From positions 281 to 36,943 of the forward strand of contig DMSQ01000074.1 in assembly GCA_003457135.1 (NCBI GenBank): a stretch of DNA of 36,663 nt, in the 5' to 3' direction. The stretch comes from Prolixibacteraceae bacterium. Its GTDB lineage: Bacteria; Bacteroidota; Bacteroidia; Bacteroidales; Prolixibacteraceae. The notes beneath the pieces were generated by a model. The model was not told the origin of the DNA, did not search any database, and saw only the letters and a list, made by a program, of their open reading frames with translations. Shown here one piece after another: positions 8,286-16,097 of this stretch. A program made the translations under genes and the position numbers. Every line of letters starts with the position of its first letter. Position 1 is the first letter of the stretch.

Positions 8286-10379
8286 TTAATTCTCTTCCAC
8301 AATCAGTACATCCCATGGCCCGATTTCGAGCGAAGTTCCTGTTGAAACTGCTTTACCGGCAACCAACTCGGTTCCTGATTTGTGCGGATAAACCAGATTT
8401 GATTTCTGTGAAGAATAATTGTAATAATAATGTACTTTTTTGCCTGAATCGTTCACTCCACTTTTGGTGATTAGTGGCCAATGAAAATCCTGATCAACGG
8501 TTTTAATTCCGGCACGTTCTATTTCCTGAAGGATTAGTTTTTCCTGAATTTTGTCGGAAACGGCGGTTCCTTCGTACAGCAAAGTCCCTTTTCCAAAGTT
8601 GTTGATGGTAATAGCCGGAAATTTCCCAAGGTGAGGATGATCGTAATAAGCCAGTGGCCGGGCTGTTTCCGGAATCAGGTATTCGCTCCAGTCAAATACT
8701 TTGTTTGAGGCTTCATCAACCTTAAACGGATTATCTTTCAACGCAAGTTCTTTTAAATTGGTGAATTCCTGGTAATAAAATCCGCAGGCTTTCCGGAGTG
8801 GACCGGGAGCCAATAATGGGCGAACCATTGAATTTTCGTCACAGAAGCCACTTTTGAACTGCATAATTACATGACCACCATTTTCGACATACTTGCTAAT
8901 CTTGTTCAGAAGGTCGTCGCCAGCAATATATAAGGCCGGAATAATGACCAGTTTGTAATCTTCGAACTTCGCATTTTCAGGAAAAATAAAATCAACTCCA
9001 ATATTGTTGCGGTACAAAACACGGTGAAACTGACCAACCAATTCGTTTCGGTAAATATTGGATGAACCGCCCCACATGTCGGTTTTCGCGTTTTTGAAGG
9101 GCACCGCGTTCAATGCGGCATTGGCATCGTGACTGAACAAGATGGCCACTTTGTTGGTGATCTTCAGGTTAACCAGCTTTTTGCCATATTTTTGTAATTC
9201 GTGCGCCGTTTTCGAATATTCGGCGTAGGCCCGGTTGGGCTGTAAGTCATGAGAAAGGACACCTTTCCAATACGTTTCCTGCCCGTAATGAATCGAATGC
9301 CAGTGCCAGTATTCGACCATGTTGGCGCCCGAACCCATGTGTGCGTAAACATTTTGACGGAGCTGCCCGTCGTAAGGCGGATACTGCCCCCGCGAGTCCC
9401 AGCCTATGGTTTGTGCATTGGTTTCGGTAATCAGGTAATTTTTCATTTTTACCGAGCGGAAAAAATCGCCTGCAAACGCGATTTCATCGCCAGTCAGGTT
9501 ATCCTGAGAGCCATGATACACATTCACGGCAATCACATCCATTTTTTTGGTACTCTCAATCTGGTCAATATCCTGAACCGAAGGCATAAAACAATGGGTG
9601 ATAAACTGATCGGGGCGTTTGTACTCACTTACAATTCCGGATTGCCAGCTCAGGTAACCGGCCACCGACTTGCGTTTGAAACGTTCCCACTCTAATTTGT
9701 ATGCGGTATTAGTCACACCATCTTTTTCAGGGAATTCGTCCCAGTCGTTCATGGTCATTCCCCAGTAATTCAAGCCCCAAAGTTTGTTGAGGTTTTCAGT
9801 TGTACCGAACTTCTTTTTCAGGTAATTCACAAAACTGACGTGGAAATCGTAGTTATTTACCCCATATGAGGTCGTTTCATTATCGACCTGATAGCCAATA
9901 ATGCCAGGATGTTTGGCGTAATGCTCCATCATTTTCCGGATCACCCGCTCCGAATAAAACAGAAAAGTCGGATTGGTGATGTCCATGTTCTGGCGGATTC
10001 CGTAGTAGGCTTGCGCACCTTTTTCATAATCAACAAGCACCTCCGGATGTTTGTGCCACAACCAGGCCGGCATCGAATAGGTTGGTGTACCAAGTATCAC
10101 TTTGATTCCGTTGGCATGAAGTCCGTCAATGATGCGGTCCATCCAGGCAAAATCGAATTCGCCTTCACGCGGTTCGAACAAACTCCAGGTTGATTCACCC
10201 ACACGAACCACCGACATGCCCGATTCCTTCATCAATTTCAGATCATCGGCAAGCCGGTCTGAAGGCATATATTCGTGATAATAGGCTGCTCCGTAGAGCA
10301 CGTTGTCCATTTTTAGAACCTGCGCTGAAAGTGTTTCTGCAACTGTCAGGAGCAAAAGCATAAGGAAGTGATTTTTCAT
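8286..10379 (-). CDS. Secreted beta-galactosidase, glycoside hydrolase family 42
   Basis: The protein has 697 residues with a signal peptide (MKNHFLMLLLLTVAETLSAQ). The GH42 barrel starts with LYGAAYYHEYMP and runs through PTYSMPAWLWHKHPEVL. The acid/base Glu is E168 in GYQVDNET and the nucleophile is probably E319 in LITETNAQT. A beta-galactosidase trimerisation-type domain follows (KVAILFSHDANAAL, then VIIPALYIAGDDLL), then a small C-terminal beta domain. It would remove terminal beta-galactose or related sugars (such as alpha-L-arabinose) from glycans in the periplasm. The start at 10379 is preferred over 10448 because a -7 box lies at 10411-10418 and because the signal peptide then sits at the N-terminus. 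It is first in an operon with the TIM-barrel gene and divergent from the GH30 gene. Confidence 0.92.
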   Translation of the reverse strand: MKNHFLMLLLLTVAETLSAQVLKMDNVLYGAAYYHEYMPSDRLADDLKLMKESGMSVVRVGESTWSLFEPREGEFDFAWMDRIIDGLHANGIKVILGTPTYSMPAWLWHKHPEVLVDYEKGAQAYYGIRQNMDITNPTFLFYSERVIRKMMEHYAKHPGIIGYQVDNETTSYGVNNYDFHVSFVNYLKKKFGTTENLNKLWGLNYWGMTMNDWDEFPEKDGVTNTAYKLEWERFKRKSVAGYLSWQSGIVSEYKRPDQFITHCFMPSVQDIDQIESTKKMDVIAVNVYHGSQDNLTGDEIAFAGDFFRSVKMKNYLITETNAQTIGWDSRGQYPPYDGQLRQNVYAHMGSGANMVEYWHWHSIHYGQETYWKGVLSHDLQPNRAYAEYSKTAHELQKYGKKLVNLKITNKVAILFSHDANAALNAVPFKNAKTDMWGGSSNIYRNELVGQFHRVLYRNNIGVDFIFPENAKFEDYKLVIIPALYIAGDDLLNKISKYVENGGHVIMQFKSGFCDENSMVRPLLAPGPLRKACGFYYQEFTNLKELALKDNPFKVDEASNKVFDWSEYLIPETARPLAYYDHPHLGKFPAITINNFGKGTLLYEGTAVSDKIQEKLILQEIERAGIKTVDQDFHWPLITKSGVNDSGKKVHYYYNYSSQKSNLVYPHKSGTELVAGKAVSTGTSLEIGPWDVLIVEEN

Positions 10380-10410
10380 GATTGAATAGTTTTGGTTAGT
10401 CTGACTTAGA

Positions 10411-10418
10411 CAAATATA
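10411..10418 (-). promoter_or_regulatory. Bacteroidota -7 box for the GH42 operon
   Basis: The minus strand reads TATATTTG, an exact TAnnTTTG match, 31 bases before the chosen ATG. It lies inside the longer alternative reading frame and so argues against that start. Confidence 0.6.
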
Positions 10419-10480
10419 ATCATTAGACGTTAAATGTTGACGAAACACTTATTGAGAAATATTTACTGCCAGTTTCATCA

Positions 10481-10563
10481 TTTATCTTTCGTGCTTTTAT
10501 TTTATCTTTCGCGATATCTTAAACAAATACCTAAATAACCTTTTATCTTTATATCTTAAACAA
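10481..10563. repeat. Cluster of short direct repeats between GH42 and GH30 genes
   Basis: TTTATCTTTCG occurs at 10481-10491 and 10501-10511, exactly 20 bases apart, with a third partial copy at 10542-10550. ATATCTTAAACAA occurs at 10514-10526 and 10551-10563, 37 bases apart. The cluster lies in the 298-base divergent gap (10380-10677). It could be an operator region, although TATCTTT also resembles a weak -7 box. I see nothing else in the gap besides the minus-strand -7 box. Confidence 0.5.
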
Positions 10564-10677
10564 CGGGCTTACCGTGGTCCTTCAAGAAGATCATTCATAT
10601 CCGTCGGAACAATAATGATACAATGATGAAATCAAGACATAAATATCAACCTTCTGAATAATTCAAAAAACCAAAAT

Positions 10678-12156
10678 ATGATTAAAATCTGCTGCAATTC
10701 AATCGGGGTATTTGGATATGCTTTGGCCATAAGCATGATCTTACTGTATGTTCAGTGTAAGCCATCCAAAGTTTTGGATATAACTGTTTATACTTCATCT
10801 CAGGATGGCGACAGATTAACTTTAGAGAATGGTGTGCCATCAACTCCTGACGAAATGTCTCCTTTACCTGAAATTAAGATTGATGCAGAAATCCGATTTC
10901 AAAAGATTGATGGTTTTGGGGCCACATTCAACGAAGCGGGAATGATATGCCTGAACGCTCTTGCTCCTGAAGCGAAGGATGTGGTATTAAAAATGCTGTT
11001 TGAACCTGATTCCGGCGCCGGGTTCACCTTAATGAAGTCGCCAATTGGAGCCTGTGATTTTGCTTCGGCCGGTCCCTGGTACACTTATAACGATACTCCC
11101 GGCGACACATCCATGAACCATTTTAACATTAAAAGGGATTTGGGTCCAAACGGTCTGGTTACCTTTATCAGGGAAGCATCCGAATTTGGTCAGTTTGAAA
11201 TAGAATCCCCTATGGATTTTGCTCCCGACTGGATGTATTTCAGTTTAAAACAGGGAGAAAAACATATCAGGCCCGAATATTATTTTGCGCTGGCCAAATA
11301 CTATTCCAAATATTTAAAAGCTTATGCTGAAAATGGAATCACCATCAATTATCTGAACCTGTTCAACGAAGCGGATAATCCGTGGTACTCCAATGTCACA
11401 TATAAAACAATGGGCGAAATGATCAAAGATTTCATTGTTCCACACTTGAAGGCGGAAGGGCTTTCCACAAAAATCCAGTTAGGCGAAACTTCAAACCGGC
11501 CCGAAGCGCTTCGGAAATTTCCGGAGGTACTCGACGATCCTGAAGTCAGGAAACACATCCATTCGCTCACTGTTCATGGCTACGATTGGGATCAATTTTC
11601 CACCCTTACTGAAATGCACCATAACTACCCTGATCTTCCGATTTGGATGACAGAAGTTTGTTATGTCACCGGAACCCTTTACCCTCCAAACGGTCCGAAG
11701 AAGTCGCCTGTTTATGAATTTTCGGATGGGGAATTCTGGGGCAACATGATTGTGAACGATATGAAAAATTGGGTTTCAGGATGGATTTACTGGAATATGA
11801 TTCTTGATCAGGATGGCGGACCATGGCTTATTTCGCCCGAACACGGCGATCCGGACCCAAACCAGCAACATCCGGTTGTCATTATTAACCGAAATACAAA
11901 AGAAATTACCTATACCGGTTTATACTATTATCTGGCACATTTCAGCAGATTTGTTAAGCCGGGAGCTTATCGTATCAATTGCACAGGAGGTTCGCCGTCG
12001 CTTAATTTTGTAGGTTTTCTGAATTCCGATGGTAGCATGATCCTAAATGTAATTAATAATGGGAACGAGACTGATTGCAAAATATCGTGGAGTGATAAAA
12101 CGACTGTTCAAAGACTTAAAGCCCATTCAGTCACAACAGTAATAAGGAAAATCTAG
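10678..12156 (+). CDS. Glycoside hydrolase family 30 (glucosylceramidase-like) putative lipoprotein
   Basis: The protein has 492 residues. A hydrophobic N-terminus ends at Cys27 (LLYVQC), an atypical lipobox, so it may be a lipoprotein. The GH30 barrel begins at QKIDGFGATFNEA, continues with MKSPIGACDFA, and has the acid/base E231 in LNLFNEAD and the nucleophile E326 in IWMTEVCYV. A beta-sandwich follows (ITYTGLYYYLAHFSRFVKPGA), which is the normal GH30 layout and length. Family activities include beta-glucosylceramidase, beta-1,6-glucanase, beta-xylosidase and beta-fucosidase; the specificity here is not readable. It is divergent from the GH42 gene, so both may respond to the same glycan, though no SusC/SusD importer is present. 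Confidence 0.9.
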   Translation: MIKICCNSIGVFGYALAISMILLYVQCKPSKVLDITVYTSSQDGDRLTLENGVPSTPDEMSPLPEIKIDAEIRFQKIDGFGATFNEAGMICLNALAPEAKDVVLKMLFEPDSGAGFTLMKSPIGACDFASAGPWYTYNDTPGDTSMNHFNIKRDLGPNGLVTFIREASEFGQFEIESPMDFAPDWMYFSLKQGEKHIRPEYYFALAKYYSKYLKAYAENGITINYLNLFNEADNPWYSNVTYKTMGEMIKDFIVPHLKAEGLSTKIQLGETSNRPEALRKFPEVLDDPEVRKHIHSLTVHGYDWDQFSTLTEMHHNYPDLPIWMTEVCYVTGTLYPPNGPKKSPVYEFSDGEFWGNMIVNDMKNWVSGWIYWNMILDQDGGPWLISPEHGDPDPNQQHPVVIINRNTKEITYTGLYYYLAHFSRFVKPGAYRINCTGGSPSLNFVGFLNSDGSMILNVINNGNETDCKISWSDKTTVQRLKAHSVTTVIRKI

Positions 12157-12159
12157 ATC

Positions 12160-12261
12160 ATGAAAAAATCAACACAAGCCATAGAAAACTTCAAAAAACT
12201 GAATTGCGCCCAATCGGTGCTTTTGAGTTCTGCCACCGAAATCCTGGAAGAAAATTTCTGA
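12160..12261 (+). pseudogene. Short remnant resembling the start of a C_GCAxxG_C_C family protein
   Basis: This 33-codon frame starts 3 bases after the GH30 stop. It contains AIENFKKLNCAQSVLLSSA, which resembles the beginning of the C_GCAxxG_C_C redox family (pattern: F..G.NCAQSVL). Those proteins run to about 130-150 residues and have a downstream GCAxxG motif, which I do not find in any frame before the next gene. I therefore read it as a truncated leftover. It could instead be a genuine 33-residue peptide. Bases 12262-12347 show nothing else. Confidence 0.45.
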
Positions 12262-12347
12262 ACTTCAAGCTGCAACAGTTAAATTGAGTTACAAATCCTG
12301 ATATCGGAACTTATTACCTCGTCCTGATCGTTCGAATGTTTAATTCT

Positions 12348-12355
12348 TATCTTTG
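12348..12355 (+). promoter_or_regulatory. Bacteroidota -7 box for the metallophosphoesterase
   Basis: TATCTTTG matches TAnnTTTG exactly, 22 bases upstream of the ATG at 12378. No clear -33 TTG is seen. Confidence 0.55.
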
Positions 12356-12377
12356 GATTAACCAATTCTGACTGAAT

Positions 12378-13289
12378 ATGACTGAACGCTGGATTATTTC
12401 AAGAAGGAGCTTTCTGGGATTAGCCGGAACGACCGCTGCGGGTCTGCTAATCTCACCGGATTTACTGGCAAAAGGCGGAAAGGTGACACTGATCAGATTT
12501 GGAATGTTGTCCGATGTTCATCACGCTGACCGTGGACCGGGCGGGATTCGCTATTATCGCCAGTCGCTTGTCAAAATGCGGGAAGCCGTTGATCGGATGA
12601 ATCAGGAAAAGCTTGATTTTGTAATTGAACTGGGCGATTTTAAAGATCAGGATGCCATACCCAACGAAACAAATACACTGAAATATTTGTCTGAAATTGA
12701 ATCTGCATTTCAAAAATTCGACGGCCCAACTTACCATGTGCTGGGAAACCACGATATGGACGGAATTTCGAAGCAGCAATTTCTGGAAAGGGTTGAAAAC
12801 ACTGGCATTTCTCCAACACTAAGTTACTACTCATTCAACCGGAACAGACTTCATTTTATAGTGTTAGACGGGAATTTCACCAAAAATGGGATTGCATACG
12901 ATCACGGAAACTTTCATTGGGAAGATGCTTCTATTCCAGCTATTCAGCTCGACTGGCTGATAGATGACCTGAAATCGAACAAGCATCCGGTCATTGTTTT
13001 CATTCACCAAATGCTCGATGAGTCTAAAAATGTGAAACAGGCAGTGCAAAATGCACCAGAAGTTCGACGCATTCTTGAACAGTCGGGTAGGGTACTTGGT
13101 GTATTTCAGGGACATGTTCATGAAGAAAGATATAATCGCATTAACGGAATCCATTATTATTCGGTGAATGCGATGGTTGACGGCAATGGCCCGGAGAACA
13201 ATGCGTACATGATTGTGGATGTTTACAAAGATGGAAGCATGGAAATTGACGGATTTAGAAGGGCGACTGACAGGGAAATAAATAACTGA
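12378..13289 (+). CDS. Tat-exported calcineurin-like metallophosphoesterase
   Basis: The protein has 303 residues. It starts with a twin-arginine signal (SRRSFLGLAG, residues 8-17) and a hydrophobic stretch, so it is probably folded with its metals in the cytoplasm and exported. All the metallophosphoesterase motifs are present: DVHHAD at 46-51, GDFKD at 86-90, GNHD at 123-126, a His in the FIHQM motif near 212, and GHVHEE near 245. It would hydrolyse a phosphomonoester or phosphodiester in the periplasm using a two-metal centre; the substrate is unknown. It has its own promoter box and follows the GH30 gene and the small remnant. Class assignment is firm; substrate assignment is not possible. 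Confidence 0.9.
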   Translation: MTERWIISRRSFLGLAGTTAAGLLISPDLLAKGGKVTLIRFGMLSDVHHADRGPGGIRYYRQSLVKMREAVDRMNQEKLDFVIELGDFKDQDAIPNETNTLKYLSEIESAFQKFDGPTYHVLGNHDMDGISKQQFLERVENTGISPTLSYYSFNRNRLHFIVLDGNFTKNGIAYDHGNFHWEDASIPAIQLDWLIDDLKSNKHPVIVFIHQMLDESKNVKQAVQNAPEVRRILEQSGRVLGVFQGHVHEERYNRINGIHYYSVNAMVDGNGPENNAYMIVDVYKDGSMEIDGFRRATDREINN

Positions 13290-13294
13290 TTAGT

Positions 13295-13371
13295 GATTAA
13301 CGAATAACGATTGTAGATTAACGAATTGACACGCATCCTTATAATTTATCTTTAATCTTTAATCTTTAATC
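13295..13371. repeat. Intergenic cluster of short repeats
   Basis: GATTAACGAAT occurs at 13295-13305 and 13316-13326 (21 bases apart). TTTAATC is then repeated three times without a break at 13351-13371. TTTAATC is roughly inverted relative to GATTAA, so the cluster has loose two-fold symmetry. Low-complexity spacers of this kind are common between Bacteroidota genes; no function is evident. Confidence 0.5.
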
Positions 13372-13402
13372 GTTGATCTGCAATCAAAAAAACATATTAA
13401 AA

Positions 13403-14089
13403 ATGAAAAACCTTGTCATCCTTTCAGGCGCTGGTATGAGCCAGGAAAGCGGCATCCGGACTTTTCGCGATATGGGCGGACTGTGGGAAGAATATGATAT
13501 ATCTGAAGTGGCCACCCCTGAAGCCTGGGCACGAAATCCGGAGTTGGTGATGCGGTTTTACAACGACCGGCGCAAACAATTGTACGAATGTGTGCCTAAT
13601 TCCGGTCATTTCGGATTGGTAGGTCTGGAAAAGGATTTTGATGTGCGGATTATAACCCAAAATGTGGACGATCTCCACGAAAGAGCAGGCAGTACGAAGG
13701 TTTTGCACCTGCACGGCGAACTTAAAAAAGCAAGAAGTTCTGTTGATGAAACTCTTGTTTATGATATTGACGGTTGGGAATTGAAATTTGGACAGAAATG
13801 CGCCAAAGGAAGCCAGCTTCGCCCACACATTGTATGGTTTGGCGAGGCAGTTCCGGCCATTGAAGAAGCCATCCCAGTGGTTGAAAAATCCGATATCCTG
13901 GTGGTGATAGGCACTTCACTTAATGTCTATCCCGCTGCCGGACTGGTCAATTATGCAAAAAGGGGGGCGCCGGTTTTTGTAATTGATCCGGAACGACCTC
14001 AGGTGTTCGTCCGCAATGTAACCTATATTCAGGAGAAAGCAGGGAAAGGGGTTGAAATCCTGAAAGAAAAATTAAAACTTCTGGTATGA
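13403..14089 (+). CDS. cobB: NAD-dependent protein deacylase, sirtuin family, lacking the zinc cysteines
   Basis: The protein has 228 residues. Sirtuin motifs are GAGMSQESGIRTFRD (9-23), TQNVDDLHERAG (85-96) and the catalytic His104 in HLHGE, with the C-terminal NAD-site motif IGTSLNVYPAAGL. Tyr53 and Arg56 (FYNDR) are the pair that in class III sirtuins binds acidic acyl groups such as succinyl-lysine. The four cysteines that normally hold zinc after HGE are not there: the first pair is replaced in KKARSSVD, and only Cys133 remains in QKCAKGSQLRP. I recall other Bacteroidota sirtuins looking alike, so this is probably a lineage feature rather than damage. The start at 13403 gives the usual sirtuin N-terminus. 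The stop overlaps the next start by 4 bases (ATGA), so translation is probably coupled. Confidence 0.88.
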   Translation: MKNLVILSGAGMSQESGIRTFRDMGGLWEEYDISEVATPEAWARNPELVMRFYNDRRKQLYECVPNSGHFGLVGLEKDFDVRIITQNVDDLHERAGSTKVLHLHGELKKARSSVDETLVYDIDGWELKFGQKCAKGSQLRPHIVWFGEAVPAIEEAIPVVEKSDILVVIGTSLNVYPAAGLVNYAKRGAPVFVIDPERPQVFVRNVTYIQEKAGKGVEILKEKLKLLV

Positions 14090-14700
14090 AGCAAATTTAC
14101 CTCATCGTTATTGTGCTGACCGTGGTTAGCTTAAATGGGCTTTCACAGCGGTTTGAAGGCGGTATAATTGGCGGATTTAATGCTTCCCAGGTTGATGGAG
14201 ACTCGTATCGCGGGTATCACAAACCTGGAATTGCCTTGGGTGGGTATGTTCAAACGAACTTTTCAAGGACCGTTTTCGCCGGAATGGAACTCAAATTCAT
14301 GCAAAAAGGTAGCCGGAATATTGATTCGCTGGCAACTGATGGCCAGATCAAATATATTATGCGGCTAAATTATGTTGATCTTCCTGTATATCTGGGTGTT
14401 CGGACCAGCGAAAAAATAGCCGTTCTTTTCGGTTTGTCACCCGGATACCTGATTAGCGGAACTGAATATAACGACTATGGTAAATTTGGAGAAGAGGATC
14501 AAAATCCGTTCAGTGAATTGGATCTTCAGGGATTGCTGGGATTCCGTTTTCATCTTTCGCGTCGGCTTAACATTGATCTACGCGGGGCTTATTCGCTGCT
14601 CCCTATCCGCAAGCAAAAAGGTGATCCGATCTGGTATTGGAAAAGCAACCAATTCAGCAATTTACTTAGCACCACGGTTCTGTACCGGCTCGATTTCTAG
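14086..14700 (+). CDS. Small outer-membrane beta-barrel protein (PorT-like)
   Basis: The protein has 204 residues. A signal peptide (about residues 1-21, ending GLSQ) is followed by alternating hydrophobic/polar strands typical of an 8-strand barrel: EGGIIGGFNASQVDGD, GIALGGYVQTNF, VFAGMELKFMQKG, YVDLPVYLGVR, and a final aromatic-ended strand TTVLYRLDF. This is the pattern of the PorT/OmpW-like barrel family in Bacteroidota. Its role may be structural or a small channel; it cannot be made precise. It overlaps the sirtuin gene by 4 bases and lies 30 bases before the epimerase, so the three probably form one operon. Confidence 0.82.
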   Translation: MKQIYLIVIVLTVVSLNGLSQRFEGGIIGGFNASQVDGDSYRGYHKPGIALGGYVQTNFSRTVFAGMELKFMQKGSRNIDSLATDGQIKYIMRLNYVDLPVYLGVRTSEKIAVLFGLSPGYLISGTEYNDYGKFGEEDQNPFSELDLQGLLGFRFHLSRRLNIDLRGAYSLLPIRKQKGDPIWYWKSNQFSNLLSTTVLYRLDF

Positions 14701-14730
14701 ACTAACTTTAATAACTAACCAACCTGAAAT

Positions 14731-16095
14731 ATGAAACCAATAGTGACGCTCATCTGTACAGTAATATTGATTTTTTCGTGTTCTGCTCCTGAAAAAGCCA
14801 GTCAGCTTTCCGATCAGAAAATTTTCAACGAATTATCGGAAGCACTGAACAAAGGTATTCTGGAAGTGTGGTATCCGCGTACAATTGACAGTATTTCGGG
14901 CGGTTTCCTGAGCGACTTCGATTACAAGTGGGAAATGAAAGGTCCACAAAATAAAATGATTGTGACCCAAAGCCGGCACGTTTGGACCTGCTCAACTGTG
15001 GCAGAATTTTATCCGGAGAAAAATGCTCATTACCTGAAAATTGCCCGCCACGGTGTTCAATTCCTGAAAGACAAAATGTGGGATTCCAAACTGGGAGGCT
15101 TTTTCACGCTGGTTGACCAAGAGGGAAATGTGCTGAAATCGGGAAAATCTGACCGGATTTTGAAAGAGGCTTATGGAAATGCATTTGGCATTTATGGGCT
15201 ATCGGCTTATGCCCGTGTTTCTGGAGATACTGCTGCACTAGCACTGGCCAAAAAAGCTTTTCTCTGGCTCGACCGGCACAGTTACGATCCTGAGTTTGGT
15301 GGCTATTTTCAGTTTCTGGAAGAGGATGGAACACCAATAAAAGCCGGATTTAACGGGGTGCCACCCAAAGATCAGAATAGTTCAATCCATTTACTCGAAG
15401 CATTCACCGAATTGTACTGTGTTTGGCCCGATCCGCTGGTAAAAGAACGTTTGCTGATGATGCTTGGCCTGATCCGCGACCGGATTACCAATCCAAAAGG
15501 CTATCTGCAATTGTACCTGAATCAGGATATGTCTCCTGTTTCGTATAGGGATTCGGCTGAAGAAGTGCGAAAAAAGAATTGGATACGCGATCATATTTCA
15601 TTCGGACACGATGTTGAAACTGCCTTCCTGATGTTGGAAGCTTCCGAAATTGCAGGCCTTGAAAACGATACACTCACCCTGCGAAAAGCTAAAAAGATGG
15701 TTGATCATTCCATTAAAAATGGCTGGGACAATGCTTTTGGCGGATTTTATGATGGCGGGTATTATTTTAAAAATCAGGATACAGTTACCATTATAAAGGA
15801 TACCAAAAACTGGTGGGCACAGGCTGAAGGAATGAACTCGCTGTTGCTGATGGCCGGGCTTTTCCCGGATGATCCGCACAATTACAAATCACTTTTCCGG
15901 AAGGAATGGGAATACATTGACAAATACCTGATAGATCATGAACACGGTGATTGGTATGTAGGGGGAATTGACAAAGAACCCGAAGAAAAAATGGCCATGA
16001 AAGCCCATATCTGGAAAGGGAATTACCATACTTCGCGATCGCTGATGAACTGTATGAAACGATTAAAAAATAAACTGGAAACGGCGAAGGAATAA
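14731..16095 (+). CDS. AGE-family epimerase/isomerase lipoprotein
   Basis: The protein has 454 residues. The N-terminus is a lipoprotein signal with Cys at LIFSC (residue 17), so it is probably anchored in the envelope rather than cytosolic as in classical members. The rest is an (alpha/alpha)6 barrel of the N-acylglucosamine 2-epimerase family, with WYPRTIDSISGGF near the start, QSRHVWT, GGFYDGGYYF and WWAQAEGMNSLL (the active-site WxQAE motif). Members interconvert GlcNAc/ManNAc, glucose/mannose, or epimerise cellobiose and mannobiose at the reducing end. An exported copy would act on a periplasmic oligosaccharide, which suits the nearby GH42 and GH30 enzymes. It is convergent with tnaA, with only 2 bases between stops. 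Confidence 0.88.
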   Translation: MKPIVTLICTVILIFSCSAPEKASQLSDQKIFNELSEALNKGILEVWYPRTIDSISGGFLSDFDYKWEMKGPQNKMIVTQSRHVWTCSTVAEFYPEKNAHYLKIARHGVQFLKDKMWDSKLGGFFTLVDQEGNVLKSGKSDRILKEAYGNAFGIYGLSAYARVSGDTAALALAKKAFLWLDRHSYDPEFGGYFQFLEEDGTPIKAGFNGVPPKDQNSSIHLLEAFTELYCVWPDPLVKERLLMMLGLIRDRITNPKGYLQLYLNQDMSPVSYRDSAEEVRKKNWIRDHISFGHDVETAFLMLEASEIAGLENDTLTLRKAKKMVDHSIKNGWDNAFGGFYDGGYYFKNQDTVTIIKDTKNWWAQAEGMNSLLLMAGLFPDDPHNYKSLFRKEWEYIDKYLIDHEHGDWYVGGIDKEPEEKMAMKAHIWKGNYHTSRSLMNCMKRLKNKLETAKE

Positions 16096-16097
16096 CA

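Noticed and set aside
9249..9695. Plus-strand frame of 148 codons inside the GH42 gene
   Set aside because: Antisense shadow of a clear GH42 coding region with catalytic motifs on the other strand; no own promoter or family match.
13424..13828. Minus-strand frame of 134 codons inside the sirtuin gene
   Set aside because: Antisense shadow; the plus-strand frame has all the sirtuin motifs.
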